Source: Pascua guehoae (lineage: Eukaryota > Basidiomycota > Tremellomycetes > Trichosporonales > Trichosporonaceae). Taken from it: 64,000 nucleotides of DNA. Within the stretch, counting starts at the first letter, position 1; every line of letters begins with the position of its first letter. Of the stretch, positions 1-11,228 are shown one piece after another. A program made the translations under genes and the position numbers. The notes beneath the pieces are model-generated. The model was not told the DNA's origin, did not search any database, and was given only the letters and a program-made list of their open reading frames with translations. The stretch is from the NCBI GenBank assembly GCA_001600415.1, contig BCJX01000002.1, positions 388,413-452,412 of the forward strand, written 5' to 3'.

Positions 1-280
1 GTGGTGGGGAGGGAGAGTGTGGGGGGGAGAGTGTGGAGGTAGAGTCGAGACGACACACCCATAGAGGAGCCGCCGCAGACAATAGACACGCTAGCGCAGA
101 CAACGCGGTTGAGCCCAACTGCACCAGAGACAGACATCTCGCGGCACATACAGTGACGGAGAGCAGCCACCCCAGTAGCAGCCAGCAGCAACCACCTGGA
201 CAATCCCGGCAGTGACCAGCTCCCAACAAACACCAGCCAGACACCAAAACCTCGACAGACCCAAGCGTCCCAAAACCCCA
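1..280. other. Intron or intergenic sequence at window edge
   Basis: Bases 1-280 follow the GTGAGT donor of the GST-like exon on the minus strand and are probably intronic. No reading frame here continues the GST fold. The first 45 bases are G/T-rich low complexity. Confidence 0.4.
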
Positions 281-286
281 ACTCAC

Positions 287-468
287 AGCGGCTGGAGCGT
301 CGGTTTGATATCGGGAAACTCGAGAAAGACAGTCTTGTACGGCACGCGTTTATAGTTGAGCATCAGACGGATACGCCAGACGACGGGCGAAAAGCACACG
401 CCCTTTGTGCACGCCAGGTCGTACAGGACGAGCACGGGTTCGGGCGAGGTAGAGTCTGCGTCTGGCAT
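287..468 (-). CDS. Glutathione S-transferase-like protein, first exon (partial)
   Basis: This exon encodes about 60 residues of a thioredoxin-fold GST N-terminal domain. The stretch LVLYDLACTKG followed by SPVVWRIRLMLNYKRVPYKT and FPDIKPTL resembles the N-terminus of fungal etherase-type (LigE-like) GSTs, cytosolic enzymes that conjugate glutathione or cleave ethers. I chose the ATG at 468 because it starts MPDADSTSPEP directly before the domain; an in-frame ATG at 531 would add 21 Pro/Ser-rich residues. The exon ends at 287 before a GTGAGT donor, leaving phase 2. The rest of the gene lies beyond the left edge: I found no exon resembling the remaining GST sequence in bases 1-280. The partial domain match is good; the substrate is unknown. 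Confidence 0.72.
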
Positions 469-531
469 GGTGTGCGGGACTGGGCTGGGCTGGGGTAATG
501 GGTGTGAGGTGAGAGGTGTCTGCGTCAACAA

Positions 532-2253
532 GAGTGCTACTTATACCTCTGACGTGTCGAAATGTTCGAGTCGACCGTTGTCGTTGTTGCACGTTGGGCG
601 TTGCTGCGCGCTGCGCATTGTTGTTGAGTGACGTCAATGTCCTTCGGCGCGCTCGGCAAGCTCGGCGAGAAGAGATGAGCGGCCGGCGGGCATCCATGCC
701 ACGTGGGGATTGGCGGTGCCCCGTGGGGTCTCCGCACTATGCTGAAAGCGAAGAATGCATTCAAGCATGACTGTGTTTAGCCGCATTAGTCCCATTTCTA
801 ATCCTCTTTTAGGGTCAATTCAATTGACAATTACAATTGTCTTTGGGCCTGGGCTGGGAGCAAAAAGAACAATTGGGGGCGTGCCTTTTTGTCAGGGGGT
901 TGTGTCGGGTGGTGCTACTACTGCAGTTTGTTTCCCTTTAAGCCTGCGGGAGAATTGCCGCGGCTCAGGCTCGGCTGGCGTTTGATCAGATCCCATGTGT
1001 TTCAAGGGAAAAGGAAAAGAAAGGGAAACAGATAGTGCCTCCAATATGGCCCCGCCCTTCCCCTTCCTCTTGGCTTTAGGTTCCGAGCGAGCAAGGTGAG
1101 CGGCGGCAATCACCACCCGCATTTTTGATATCCACCCTCCCGCCCTCATCTCATCATCGCATGTCGGGGAGGCACGCCCACCACTCCACTGACAACATGC
1201 ACCATCGCCCATGCCCTCTACCCGTCTTCGAATCCTGTCTCATATCGACGTCGTTTGTTGTGCCACTGAGTTGCCCAGCGGCCAGCGGGACATGGAATGC
1301 ACGTAAGCCACAGTCCCGCATTCTTTTCCTGGCCGCACCCATGGCGGCCCGAAACCTGGCTTGTACGTGGCTTGCGCCTGGCTTGTACGTGGCTGTGGCT
1401 TGCATCTGACAGGGTGAGGGTGAATAGCTTGGCTTGGATGGGATGGATTTGGATTCTGTCTTGCCTTGGGCTGCCAAGACCAAGACGATCAATTCACAGT
1501 CGGCAAATGCGGAAAGCACTTTTGAATCGCCCGTCCGCCCGCCCGCCATTCTACCTACTACAATGACTCTGCTTTGCTCGACCTTTTGTCTACCTGTATC
1601 TGTGTTGGTCTGGTGCCATGGCCTAGGGGCTAGGGGTAGGAATGTGCCGAATGCGTCTGTGCGCGCCCAGCAGCGCGGGTACGGGTGCGTGGAGGTGTGT
1701 AGCATGGGTAGGTGAATGGCCGGTGGATGGGTGAGGGTGAGGGTGAGGTGCAGGTGAGGTGCACGTCCAGAGCATGCCCAAGATTCGATGGGCATGCAGT
1801 TATCGCGTTTTTTTTTTCTTGTTTCTCTCTTCTCTGACCCCGCTATTCATTCATCTGCAACCACCTCGTACCCTACCCTACCCACCCACCCACCATCGTT
1901 TCCTCACACACTGCTCCTCCTCCCGCCCCGGCCTTCCCGCGCGTCCTCCCCCTTCCACACCCCATCCCAACTATCAATCTTTGTCTCCTTTCCTTTCTCT
2001 TGGCATCGACACCCCCTCTACACTTGCTCCCTTTGCTACACTCAGACTCTCCTTACACCGACACACACCCACACACACACTACACTCTCTTCGAGGCCGC
2101 AGAGGGATCGACAGAGCTACCCCGATACAAACCCTTGGTCACTCTGGTCAAGACGACGCCAAATCACGCGGCCACGGCCTCCTGTCTAGTCTTTCGACAC
2201 ACGCACACCACTTCTTCCTTCCTCCCTTTCCCCACCAACAACAGCCAACAACA
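532..2253. other. Intergenic region between divergent GST-like and SGNH genes
   Basis: No reading frame with recognisable protein features. There is a short GGGTGA run near 1729-1770. The 400 bases before 2254 are strongly C/T-rich on the plus strand (about 1800-2250), typical of fungal promoter and leader sequence and consistent with the 5' UTR of the SGNH gene. Confidence 0.5.
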
Positions 2254-4363
2254 ATGATACGCGCCACACTGGGCAACCTGCGCTTATCACGCCCCATCCT
2301 CATCACGTCCATCATCCTCGGCATCGTGTGGCTGTCGGGCTTCATCCTCCTCGCGTCATCCGACACGCTCTACAACCCCGTCGACGCAGGCCGGTCCCTC
2401 CTCGACCACCTCCGCCCAGCCACCCAGGTCTACACCGAAGGCTCACCAAAGGGGGACCTCTATGACTATATCTGCTCAAGCCTGCCAGATCATGCAGCCG
2501 ACCTCCGCGCGCTCGACGACAAGTGGGGCAAGGTCGCGCTCGAGATGAGCATCGCACACCGCGGTTCTGGGATCCGGATGCGGCGCGCACTCCGCCGACT
2601 CGTCGCCGGCGAGCCGTTTGTGAGTACGGTTGCGAACACCGGGCTGCGGGTGGCCGCCGGCCAGTTGAGGCTGTGTGCGCGTTGGCTGGCGTTGTGTGCC
2701 CCTGTCTGACATGTGCTAACGATGGCAGACAATCGTCGCCATCGGTGGGTCGATCACTGCAGGACACGGCATCAACAAGACCGTCGGCGGACTCCCGTAC
2801 ACGACCCACATGGCCACCATGCTGCAGAAATGGTACCCCAACGTGACCGTCATCAACACGGGCTTTCCGTGAGTGAGCCATGAATGACGAGCTGGTGTGG
2901 CACGAGTCGCACATGCGCTTCTTCCTTTTTGGCTGACAACCTTTGCTCAGCGGCCAAGGGTCAGAATACTTTTCCTCATGCTACCAGCTCCATGCACCCA
3001 CCGATGCCGACCTCTACATTATAGAGTCGGCCGTCAACGACTTGGAAAAGTGAGTTGGCATCCCGAGTTCTGGTCCTAGCTGCCTCCCAAGTGGAACACA
3101 ACACACACAGGGAGTGAAGAGACAACCCTCCCGACGCCTTCGTCTTGGTCGCACCCAACTGACACCTTCGCAGCGCAAACAAGGTGGAAAAGATTGGCGA
3201 AAAGCACGATACCGCCATGTTCACTGAGATTCTCGTACGGCAGCTCTTGTCCAACCGCCCCGATAACGCCGTCATGATGCTGTCGTCGTTTGGATCAGAC
3301 AAGCCATTCATGAATGCGGCACACTTGCACAATGTCGTGTCAGAGTATTATGTGAGTGGAAATGTGTCCATGGATGTCAGGGAGAACGAGGGTGTGTCGA
3401 TTCCGAGGCGTCAGTGGGTGTAGGTGTGGCGGTGGCGGTGATGGTGGTGACGGTGACGGCGAATAGAGTTAAACCGACGCACAGTATTGCTCTCCTGGGC
3501 GAACCCTTTCCTGACAACGAGTCACTAACAACCCACAGGACATTCCCCGCTTGTCGATGCGCATCTTCATGTACCCCTTTATGCTTCAATTCCCCGACGA
3601 ACGCATCTTGCGCTTTGACAAGCCCGATATCCGCCACCCAAACGAGCTGGGGCACGAGTACATGGCGGACATTCTGATGCGCTACCTGCTGCGCGAGAGT
3701 TGCCGGGCGGCCGACGAGGCCGAGCAGGCCATTGTGCCACGGCCGGTATCCGAGTACGTTGCCGAGGTGGAGCAATCCGAGCTTTCACACGCGAGCTACA
3801 ACCCGGCCACTGTCAATGAACAAGACAAGGCCTGGCTGCCATATCCGGGCGTCAGCGGGAGCGCGCTCAACCACCATTGGGACCCGTTTACGCTGCCGTC
3901 TCTGCGGCTGGGCCAGCATTGGCTGCGCGAATCGCCGCGGCCCGAAGGCACGTCGTTTTGCAAGAGTACCGGTGTGCTCGGGTCCGACGGCTTGCCCACG
4001 ATGCGCCCCTCGGCCAACTCGGGGTTCGAGCACTACGAGCACCGCGGCAAGCACTGGTGGAAGGGCACCACCCCAGGCGCGACAATCACATTCGATGACA
4101 TTGAGGTGCACGCGGGCATTGTCGGCCTCTTCCACATGCGCTGCGACCAAAACTATGGCAACGCCAGGTGCTGGGTCGACAATGCCAAGAACACGGCCGT
4201 CGAGGTCGTCTCGCGCTGGGACTTTGTGTGCGTCTCGTCGCTCCACATTATCGCCGAGAGTGTGCCACCAGGCAAACATTCCGTCACGTGTGAGATTCTC
4301 GACAAGACGGACGACAAGAATGGCAAACACGACTTTGCAATTTCGGCAATCGTCACACACTAG
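2254..4363 (+). CDS. Membrane-anchored SGNH/GDSL-type hydrolase, 5 exons
   Basis: Exons 2254-2619, 2729-2868, 2951-3049, 3174-3351 and 3539-4363 give a 535-residue protein; all introns have GTGAGT-type donors. An N-terminal hydrophobic segment (about residues 12-30) predicts a type II membrane anchor with a lumenal or extracellular catalytic domain. SGNH blocks are visible: AIGGSITAGHG with nucleophile Ser130, the oxyanion Gly region NTGFPGQGS, ESAVND with Asn198, and DIRHPN with Asp291/His294. The C-terminal 200 residues (WWKGTTPGATITFDD onwards) look like a beta-rich accessory domain common in basidiomycete members. The family hydrolyses esters, often O-acetyl groups on polysaccharides; a role in cell-wall or capsule glycan deacetylation is inference only. 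The ATG at 2254 directly precedes the basic residues and the anchor. Confidence 0.85.
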
Positions 4364-5630
4364 AGCTTAGAACCCGCACCGATCTTAGACTTGGACTCGC
4401 GAGCGGGCCACCCGCCATCATTGGACTCTCTCTCTCTCTCTCTCTTTTTTTTTGGCGCCTCGGAAAGCACCGCAGCCGATTCGACGACCTGGCGTCAGTC
4501 GACTCGGTATCAATCACACTCCTTTTTCGTCTTGAAATGCATTCATGTACATGGCATTGTACCAAACCGAGAGGCAAAGTAGGAGGCAGCTTGCGCCCTG
4601 CAGCCCTTTGCCAAGCACCAGGAACAAGTGCCACATCTTATAATATACATGAACACAGGGAGTTAACCATGCGGCTAGAATTAAATAATCCTCCCACTTA
4701 AAAAACGAACACCACCCAGGTCTCGAGGCAGCAAAGGAAGCAAGTCCTTCTTCCGCTGCCTAACCCACTAGTAGTAGATGCGTGGTAATTCTACACGTGC
4801 GCGGCCTAGGCTGTACGCCACTATTCACAGCCCAGTGCTACCGATCTAGACGCGACTAGCCGTGTGCTACACCTAGCCGCCATTGACTGTCTCACCTGGC
4901 GTCGGCCCAGGCCCTAGAATGCTCTGCGGAATGCCAGTCTGACGTGACAAGGTCCAGCATGGCGGCCTCTGGCCTCTGGCGGGGTCAAACCGCAGACTTT
5001 TTTTGTTCACTTTCTATGGCCGCCGTTTTAAACCTGCAAAGGCTCCAACCCGGCCCAACCCAGCCTTTTTTGCGGCTCGACCCCTCGAATCGTCACTGGC
5101 AGTTCGAGCGCCAGCAGCTAGCAGCTGTGCACCGCGCGCATGCACCGCCAACCCCGTCACGTGTTTGGTCTCTGACCGGCTGCCCCAAAATGCTTCCGTC
5201 CTCGTGCCCTGTGGAGAGAGATACTGTACGGTGCAACGCAACGATCCCCACGATCCCATTGTGCGCCTGAAACTGACAGAGCAGGGTTGAGCATGCGCTC
5301 CAACCAACTGAGCCAAGTGGCCGTGGATACATACATGAACAGCGGCGATCGATGCGGTCCCGGTCCCAGTTGCGGTTGGTGGGGCGGACAACGGGTCATG
5401 AACTCGTTTCATGCCCGCACCGACCGTCAGTCGCGAGTTTGCCGCTGGGCGTGAGGTTGAGAATCACACGACGGGGTGACTGTCCAAGGTAGACGGGGGC
5501 GGGGGCGGGGGTCGGGCGAGTGTGGAGCGCCCAGGTGGCTTGTGGGCCGTCTGTGGGTCTAGATGGATGGGTCTTGGTGCGTGGCGTCCTGCTCGCTGCT
5601 CGCTGCTCGCTGCTCGTGCGTGGTATATCG

Positions 5631-5892
5631 CAGGTGGGGCGGAAAAGTAAGAGACTGCCACGTTGAGCCCGGCGCAGTGTTGAGCAGGGATACTCTGCAT
5701 CTATCCGATGGTATCGTGTGCAAGCCACCGATGGTATCGTGTGCAAGCCATCAGGGCAGCTTGTGCCATATCGATATGTCCACGCATGGACGACTACAGC
5801 GTCGAGACGAGTGTGCGAGATGGTACTCTGCACGAGGCCCAGCGCGTGCGGCCGAGCTCAAAGTGGCAGTCCCAATACCGGGTCCGCACCTG
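5631..5892. mobile_element. MITE copy D, degenerate terminal inverted repeats
   Basis: The left end CAGGTGGGGCGGAAAAGT, followed by GAGACTGCCACGTTGAG, and the right end GTGGCAGTC ... GCACCTG form imperfect terminal inverted repeats related to the other copies. It is 262 bp, more diverged, and lacks a clean TA at the left end. No transposase is encoded. Confidence 0.55.
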
Positions 5893-5913
5893 TATGTTCT
5901 GGGCCCACGTGTA

Positions 5914-6207
5914 CAGGTGCAACGACAAAGTATAGACTGCCACGTTGAGCTCGGTCGATGGTGGACATGGACACTCTGAAGGTGGTGCCCAGGAGGGAAC
6001 GCGGTGCATTGTGATAATTTCGACCATATCGTAATGTCCACCATGGACATCAAGGACTTCAGCCTCGAGACAAGCGTGGGAGATCCTATCACGTGGGAGA
6101 TCCTATCTCTTTAGCTTACTGGGCTATGATGGCACGTCGTGTACGACACCCTACATGCGTGCGACCGAGCTCGGCGCGGCAGTCGCAATACTTTCTGGCT
6201 GCCCCTG
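5914..6207. mobile_element. MITE copy E, TA-flanked
   Basis: A 294-bp element starting CAGGTGCAACGACAAAGTAT with GACTGCCACGTTGAGCTCGG inside, and ending with the complementary CGAGCTCGGCGCGGCAGTC ... CCCCTG. TA dinucleotides flank both ends (5912-5913, 6208-6209), the signature of Tc1/mariner-type insertion. Non-autonomous: no transposase frame. Confidence 0.6.
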
Positions 6208-6361
6208 TACCGTGGTGTTTGTGTACCGTATAGGCCGCCCTTTCTTCCTCTTATCATCAGTGACACATATCTTCTCGATCTGTGACGCCTACTGTAAACC
6301 TACCACCCGCGCTCATACAATTTAATGGCCCGGAATCGGGGATGGGCCGCAGACTACTGTA

Positions 6362-6576
6362 CATGTGCGTCTGCAAAGTCTTGAGACTGCCACTTTGAGC
6401 CGTGTCTAGTTGAAGTTGGGCATGGACACTCTCTAGACCAATGCAATGGCACAGCAGTGAACACGCCACTGGTTGCTGCTTGTTGTATCCCACATGTCCT
6501 GCGCGCCTCCCTGTATACCGACCGTGGGCGTATCCGAGCTTAATGTGGCAGTCTCATGACATTCCGGACACACCTG
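6362..6576. mobile_element. MITE copy A, 215 bp, TA-flanked
   Basis: The left inverted repeat is diverged (CATGTGCGTCTGCAAAGTC, TTGAGACTGCCACTTTGAGC); the right one is well kept (GTGGCAGTCTCATGAC, CGGACACACCTG). TA lies at 6360-6361 and 6577-6578. The core shares a segment ending TCTCTAGACCAATGC with copy B and has exactly the same length as copy B. Confidence 0.72.
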
Positions 6577-6682
6577 TATCCGTCACATACTCTGCGAGGT
6601 GCACGGAAACACTACCGTGTTGGTTGGCAGGAGCCCGAGCTCGCACCTCGATCGAGCGAGCTGTACCCGCGCGCACGCAGTG

Positions 6683-6897
6683 CAGGTGTGTCCGGAAAGT
6701 CATGAGACTGCCACATTGAGCTGTGTCTAGTCAAAGTTGGGCATGGAGGCTCTCTAGACCAATGCCATGGCACACCAAGGGACACGCTGATATTTTCTTC
6801 TTGTTGTATCCCACATGTCCTGCCCCCTGCCCTGTACATGTGCCGTGCGCTTACCACAGCTTAATGTGGTAGTCTCATTACTTTTCAGACACACCTG
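6683..6897. mobile_element. MITE copy B, 215 bp, best-preserved inverted repeats
   Basis: The termini are CAGGTGTGTCCGGAAAGTCA and, on the other end, the complementary GACACACCTG, continued inside by GAGACTGCCACATTGAGCT against AGCTTAATGTGGTAGTCTC. TA follows on the right (6898-6899); the left flank reads TG. Element structure and the GTGTCCGAAAAGT-like end are typical of Tc1/mariner-derived MITEs. No coding capacity. Confidence 0.78.
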
Positions 6898-7132
6898 TAT
6901 ATAGGCCATCTCAGTCGACTGTATTCGATATGCATCGCTCTATCACTCCATCCCTAGCTCGGCACCACGGCAGCCACGCACCACACGACCAAGTCTGCAT
7001 ATTCGTTTCGAGTTAAAGGATCAGGGATATCACATGACGGGCGGAGAATCCGCCATTCACAAACAAAATATATGGCAGCCGAGTATCGGCCGCTTGATGG
7101 CATGCAGGTATATTTGTTGCCCTGCTCGTGTT

Positions 7133-10100
7133 CTAATTCTTGCGGCACATGCGGCCAAGCTGGCGGCCAAACCAGAACCACAGGCAGCCGAGGAAGCGGA
7201 CAAACGTGAGGGCAAACGTGCCCACGAGGAGGAACATAAAGTACGTCTGTGCGGGTGTAAGCGGGCAGTTGCAGCCATGAACAAGACGCATGACTCACGT
7301 CGGTCCGCTTGCTGTACAGCTTTTTCATCGTATCAGCCCCCGCCAAGATACATTCTGTGTTGACCTCGATAATTTGGGAATGCTTGGGTTTGCCGTCCGA
7401 GCCAAGGTCGGCCCATAAATGGCCAAAGCATGCTTCGATCGATTTCCTGGACGCGTCAATGCCGTTGCCCCACCCGATCGCGACGACAAGGGCGGCATTG
7501 CTGAGCAGCCACAGGATGACAAAGTTGGTGCGGAACGTGCGGTTAGAGTCCTAAAGCGTCAGCATGGCAGGCGGTTTGCGAGTCGGGCAACTCACATCCA
7601 TGCTGGGGGGTTCCTTTTCGATGACAACCTTCATGGGTGTCAAGGCGCGTGACATGGTCTCTTCAAATGCCTTGTTGAGCTGCTTTTCGTCCTACGCGTG
7701 TCAGCAAAACTCATTGCCAGGCTATCAGCATATTCCATTAGAGACATACCTGGACTGCGTCTTCGACGACACCGTCCTTGCCCTTCTTGGTCGAAACCTC
7801 GGGCAGCGCCTCGGCCTTGTCCGAACCCTTTGTGCCCCACGACACATCGTGCAGGTTGCAGAAGGCATACACGTTGAGCACATTGGTAAAGCTCGGCGCC
7901 ATGAGCTGTGGGGTTAGCGCTAGCCATATGCTTTTCTGAGCCTTACCATGTACTGTGGGAACGAGGTGAACATGTGCCAAGGGTCGCGCTGCAGGTCAGT
8001 AGAGCTCGGCGACATTAAAATCGTAGACTCACATAGAGGAAGGAAGAAATCGTGTAAATGCCAAGGACCGACATGACCGCTGCAGGCAGTAGCATTGATT
8101 TCGGGTCGGTAAACATTTTTTGAAAGCCCGCGCCCCAATTAAGGGTTTTCACTTCGGGCAGCGGGTTCCCGTTCTTGTCCAAGTATTCCTTGAACAGTCC
8201 CTGCAATGGTGTCAATGGTGTGAAGCATGCGACACATGTCATTGGAGCGCACCTTGAACGCGAGGATTGAAAGGACGATGGAGCACAAGATTAGATACGC
8301 CGAAAGAACTGCAAAGGCCCTGAGTCGGGATCAGCACAACGTGCTCACGAGGAAGATAGACTTACGTCATACTCGCAATATACATTCCCTTTTCTCCCTT
8401 GGGCCTGTTGCCAAGGGCGAGGATAAACTGTAGGAACAGGAAACCCAGATAAATCCACGTGAATGCCTGGTTGATCCAGTGTGTCTGCATACGATCAGCA
8501 GGTGACCACCAACAGCATCGCTCAACGCACGATAATCTTGTTGTTTGCAAAAATGTAAATGGCACCGGTTTCCCCATCAGGCGCATCGGTCGTTGAGAGC
8601 ATGTTGATGACAATCGAGAATGTGAGCCACAGGTTGGCGAGAGCAAACCAAGAGAAGATGAGGTTGAAGATGTTGTAGAGGGCCTGGACGTGGAAGAAGA
8701 ACATGCTGGAGACGGGGTTAGAGCTGCCGCCAAACGTGCCGCCCAACGTCAACCGAAGGACATACCGGATGATACCATGACCGCTCTTGTAGATGCGATA
8801 GAATCGGACAATCGAGTACTACATGGGGGTGAGCATCGGTATCCATGGAGGTTGTGGCTCGACTCACAACCGAAGCGGCAAACGAGCCGTTGAGCCAGCG
8901 CCGACGCTGACTAATCAGTTCGGGAGCTTCCTCGGGTACGTCGGTCTCGGCCTTGCTGGGCTTGACATAGGCGAGTGTCCAGCGCTCCTTTGCCTTGGCA
9001 ACGAGTTCGAAACAGAGGATACGGTCTGTGCTGTGAGCACACACACAGCACGGTTTTACTCACCCTCTGCGAGGTACATGTTTTGCGTCCAGATGCCCAT
9101 ACCAGCGAGACCCTTGCTGCCGAGGCGGACCGCCACTGCGGTGTTAGCTACTGGAATAAAAGAATTAGCGCAAGGCTCACTCGTTTGGTCGCCGTGGAAG
9201 TACTGCTCAAGCGGGCGACCCTGGATAGCACGGTAGCGATAAGCTGGCGGAGTAAGTTTTCTGTTCTCTTCGAGCTGGTCACTCACCAGAGAAGGCACCT
9301 GGCAGGACGGAAACGTAGCCGAAACTACTCTCAAGAGGCTTGTCGAGAATGTTGGACATTTTGTACTCAAAGTTCTGGGCCGCAACAAGGGGGTTGATGA
9401 GCTTTTTGCCCTTGTTGATCTGCGCGTGGATTTCACCGCACGCACCACCGAGGTTCTTGTTGTTCTGTGCTTGTTAGCAAGGGACACGATCGAAACAGCT
9501 CACGTAAAAGGCCTCCCAGACTGTGGCGCGTCAGCAATTGAAAACCAATCTGGACCAAAAATACGCACGGTGGTAAATGGCCTTGTGGCCCGGCTTGGTA
9601 CCGGCGTCCATCAGGACACAGATCTCGGGGTCCAGGTGCCGCCCGACTGCATTAAACAGCCAACGGTGCGAATTGATTTTTTTAGCATTTTTCTGTTTCA
9701 TTACGAAGATGATCTGGACGGGAACGAGGTTGTCTTCCTTGTTGGGGTGTGGTTTGATGAGATCGCACTCGGTGTTGACCGAAATCTGGGTGGTGTACTG
9801 CGGGGTTAGTTTTCACTTTTGCGGGTGATAAGGGCCACTTAGGCCAGGGTAAAGGCGACAGTAAGGGCACGGCTACATACCTCGAAGATGTGGGCGACGG
9901 TGGGCTTGCCGTCGACGGCCTTCTTCATGACACCGTCCTGGAAAACACCGATAGTGGCGAGCACGTCGAGCACCGACTTGTCCATCGGCTCGAGACCGTC
10001 GGCGACCAGGGCAACAGTGATGCGCTGCCAGCCGGGACGACCCTCTTCGGCGGTGCGGCGCCAGAACTTGGACCTGGGTGTCAGCGTTTATTTGATGAAA

Positions 10101-11228
10101 TTGTATATGGATACATACTTTCTGGTCTTGCAAATGTCACGAATGTTGGTCATGAGGTGGTGAAGCGTACGCGAGTAGAGCGTCTTGTCTTCGTTGTCTG
10201 TATTGTGAGAAGGTGAATGTAACTCAAATCACGCGGATACTAACAGCTGGTGACAGCGATGAGGAGCTCGGTCTCGCGGCCCCACTGGCTCGTGCGCAGG
10301 CCCCAGCCGTCCTCACGCGTAAAGTCGTCGGGGTCGCATGTGGCTGCCGTGTAGCGCATGTGGCTTAGGGGTCAGTTTGGTGCGATCTAGACAAAGCACA
10401 CTAAACCTACGTAAACTCATTCTTCTGGCCCTGGGTCTTGTACTTTTCCTCGACCGACCCGGAAATGAGACTCGGCACGGGGTACTCTTGAATCCAGTGA
10501 CCGGCCTTGGTGAGCTTGACCTTGCGCGTCTTGGCGTGGCGGAGCGTCTGGCGGCGCATGAAGTCATTGTCGCGGAGGGCCTTGGGCGTGGGGAAGGCGA
10601 CGCCGCCGCGCATGGGCTCGGCAAACCGGAGGCCACCGCCGGAAAAGCCAGGTTGGGGGGCTCCAAACGACGTGAATGGCGCCTGGCCCGACGGCGGGTA
10701 GCCGTGGAAGGCAGGCTGCTGGCTGTGGGGCGCACCGTACCCGGCAGTGTTGAAGGTGCTGGCGGGGGAAGGTCCATAGTCGCCGCCGGGGCCAAAGTCG
10801 TTGCTGGGGACGGCTTCGTACGCGCCGGCGCCGTAGCCTGCACCAGCGGCGCTGTATTGTTAGAGAACTGTCATGGCGAGTCGCGTCGGGCCGTGCCCAG
10901 CGCCCACTGCCCGTGCGACGCGTCCACGGCGCGTGCGTGTGGCAAAACAGGGGAGTGTGCGCCGTGTACGCCCCCCACACACCTCGGTGACAACTCTCTC
11001 GCCCACAACAACAAGCGGTACATACCTCTGAGTGAGCGGGACGCTCTCCTCGTCCTGATCGTCACCCCAGTAGCTCTCACGGTAGCCCGAGCCGCCGTTG
11101 TCCACAAAGGGGTCGTGGACGGTGGAGGCGATGGACGGCGCGGGCTGGAGGGGGTGGAGATGGAGGTTTCCCTCCTCGTCCGTGGGCGGCCGCGGGGGCG
11201 GGGGCGGCGGGTTCTGGAACGGATCCAT
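7133..11228 (-). CDS. Chitin synthase, division 1 (class I-III type), 21 exons
   Basis: This is a plasma-membrane enzyme polymerising GlcNAc from UDP-GlcNAc into chitin. Exons (minus, 5' to 3'): 11228-11026, 10851-10411, 10363-10245, 10197-10119, 10073-9881, 9797-9569, 9520-9504, 9464-9287, 9243-9181, 9135-9064, 9025-8868, 8818-8766, 8705-8531, 8484-8366, 8319-8253, 8200-8033, 7988-7947, 7905-7750, 7691-7596, 7550-7299, 7246-7133, giving 997 residues. The N-terminus is Pro/Gly-rich and cytosolic. Then come [16 protein letters not shown] (start of the catalytic region), [39 protein letters not shown] (about 531-535) and the product-site QRRRW (about 571-575), followed by several membrane helices and a final [11 protein letters not shown] helix. 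All hallmark motifs are intact. Exon 7 is only 17 nt. The ATG at 11228 was preferred; the upstream in-frame codon is GTG. The exact class is not assigned. Confidence 0.93.

Larger units (their letters stand above)
4364..7132. other. 2.8-kb gene-free region holding a MITE cluster
   Basis: No protein gene is supported between the SGNH hydrolase stop and the chitin synthase stop. The proximal part has a CT microsatellite (about 4427-4450). Bases 5590-5618 carry a GCTCGCT short tandem repeat. From 5631 to 6897 there are four related inverted-repeat elements, listed separately. Confidence 0.6.

Noticed and set aside
1154..1795. 213-residue minus-strand frame
   Set aside because: Composition reflects GC-rich simple repeats (GGTGAG); no recognisable domain and no upstream promoter-like sequence.
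5277..5325. tRNA on the minus strand (TTGGCTCAGTTGGTTGGAGC)
   Set aside because: Good A box and D arm, but no anticodon stem and no B box downstream; at most a tRNA 5'-half fragment or chance.
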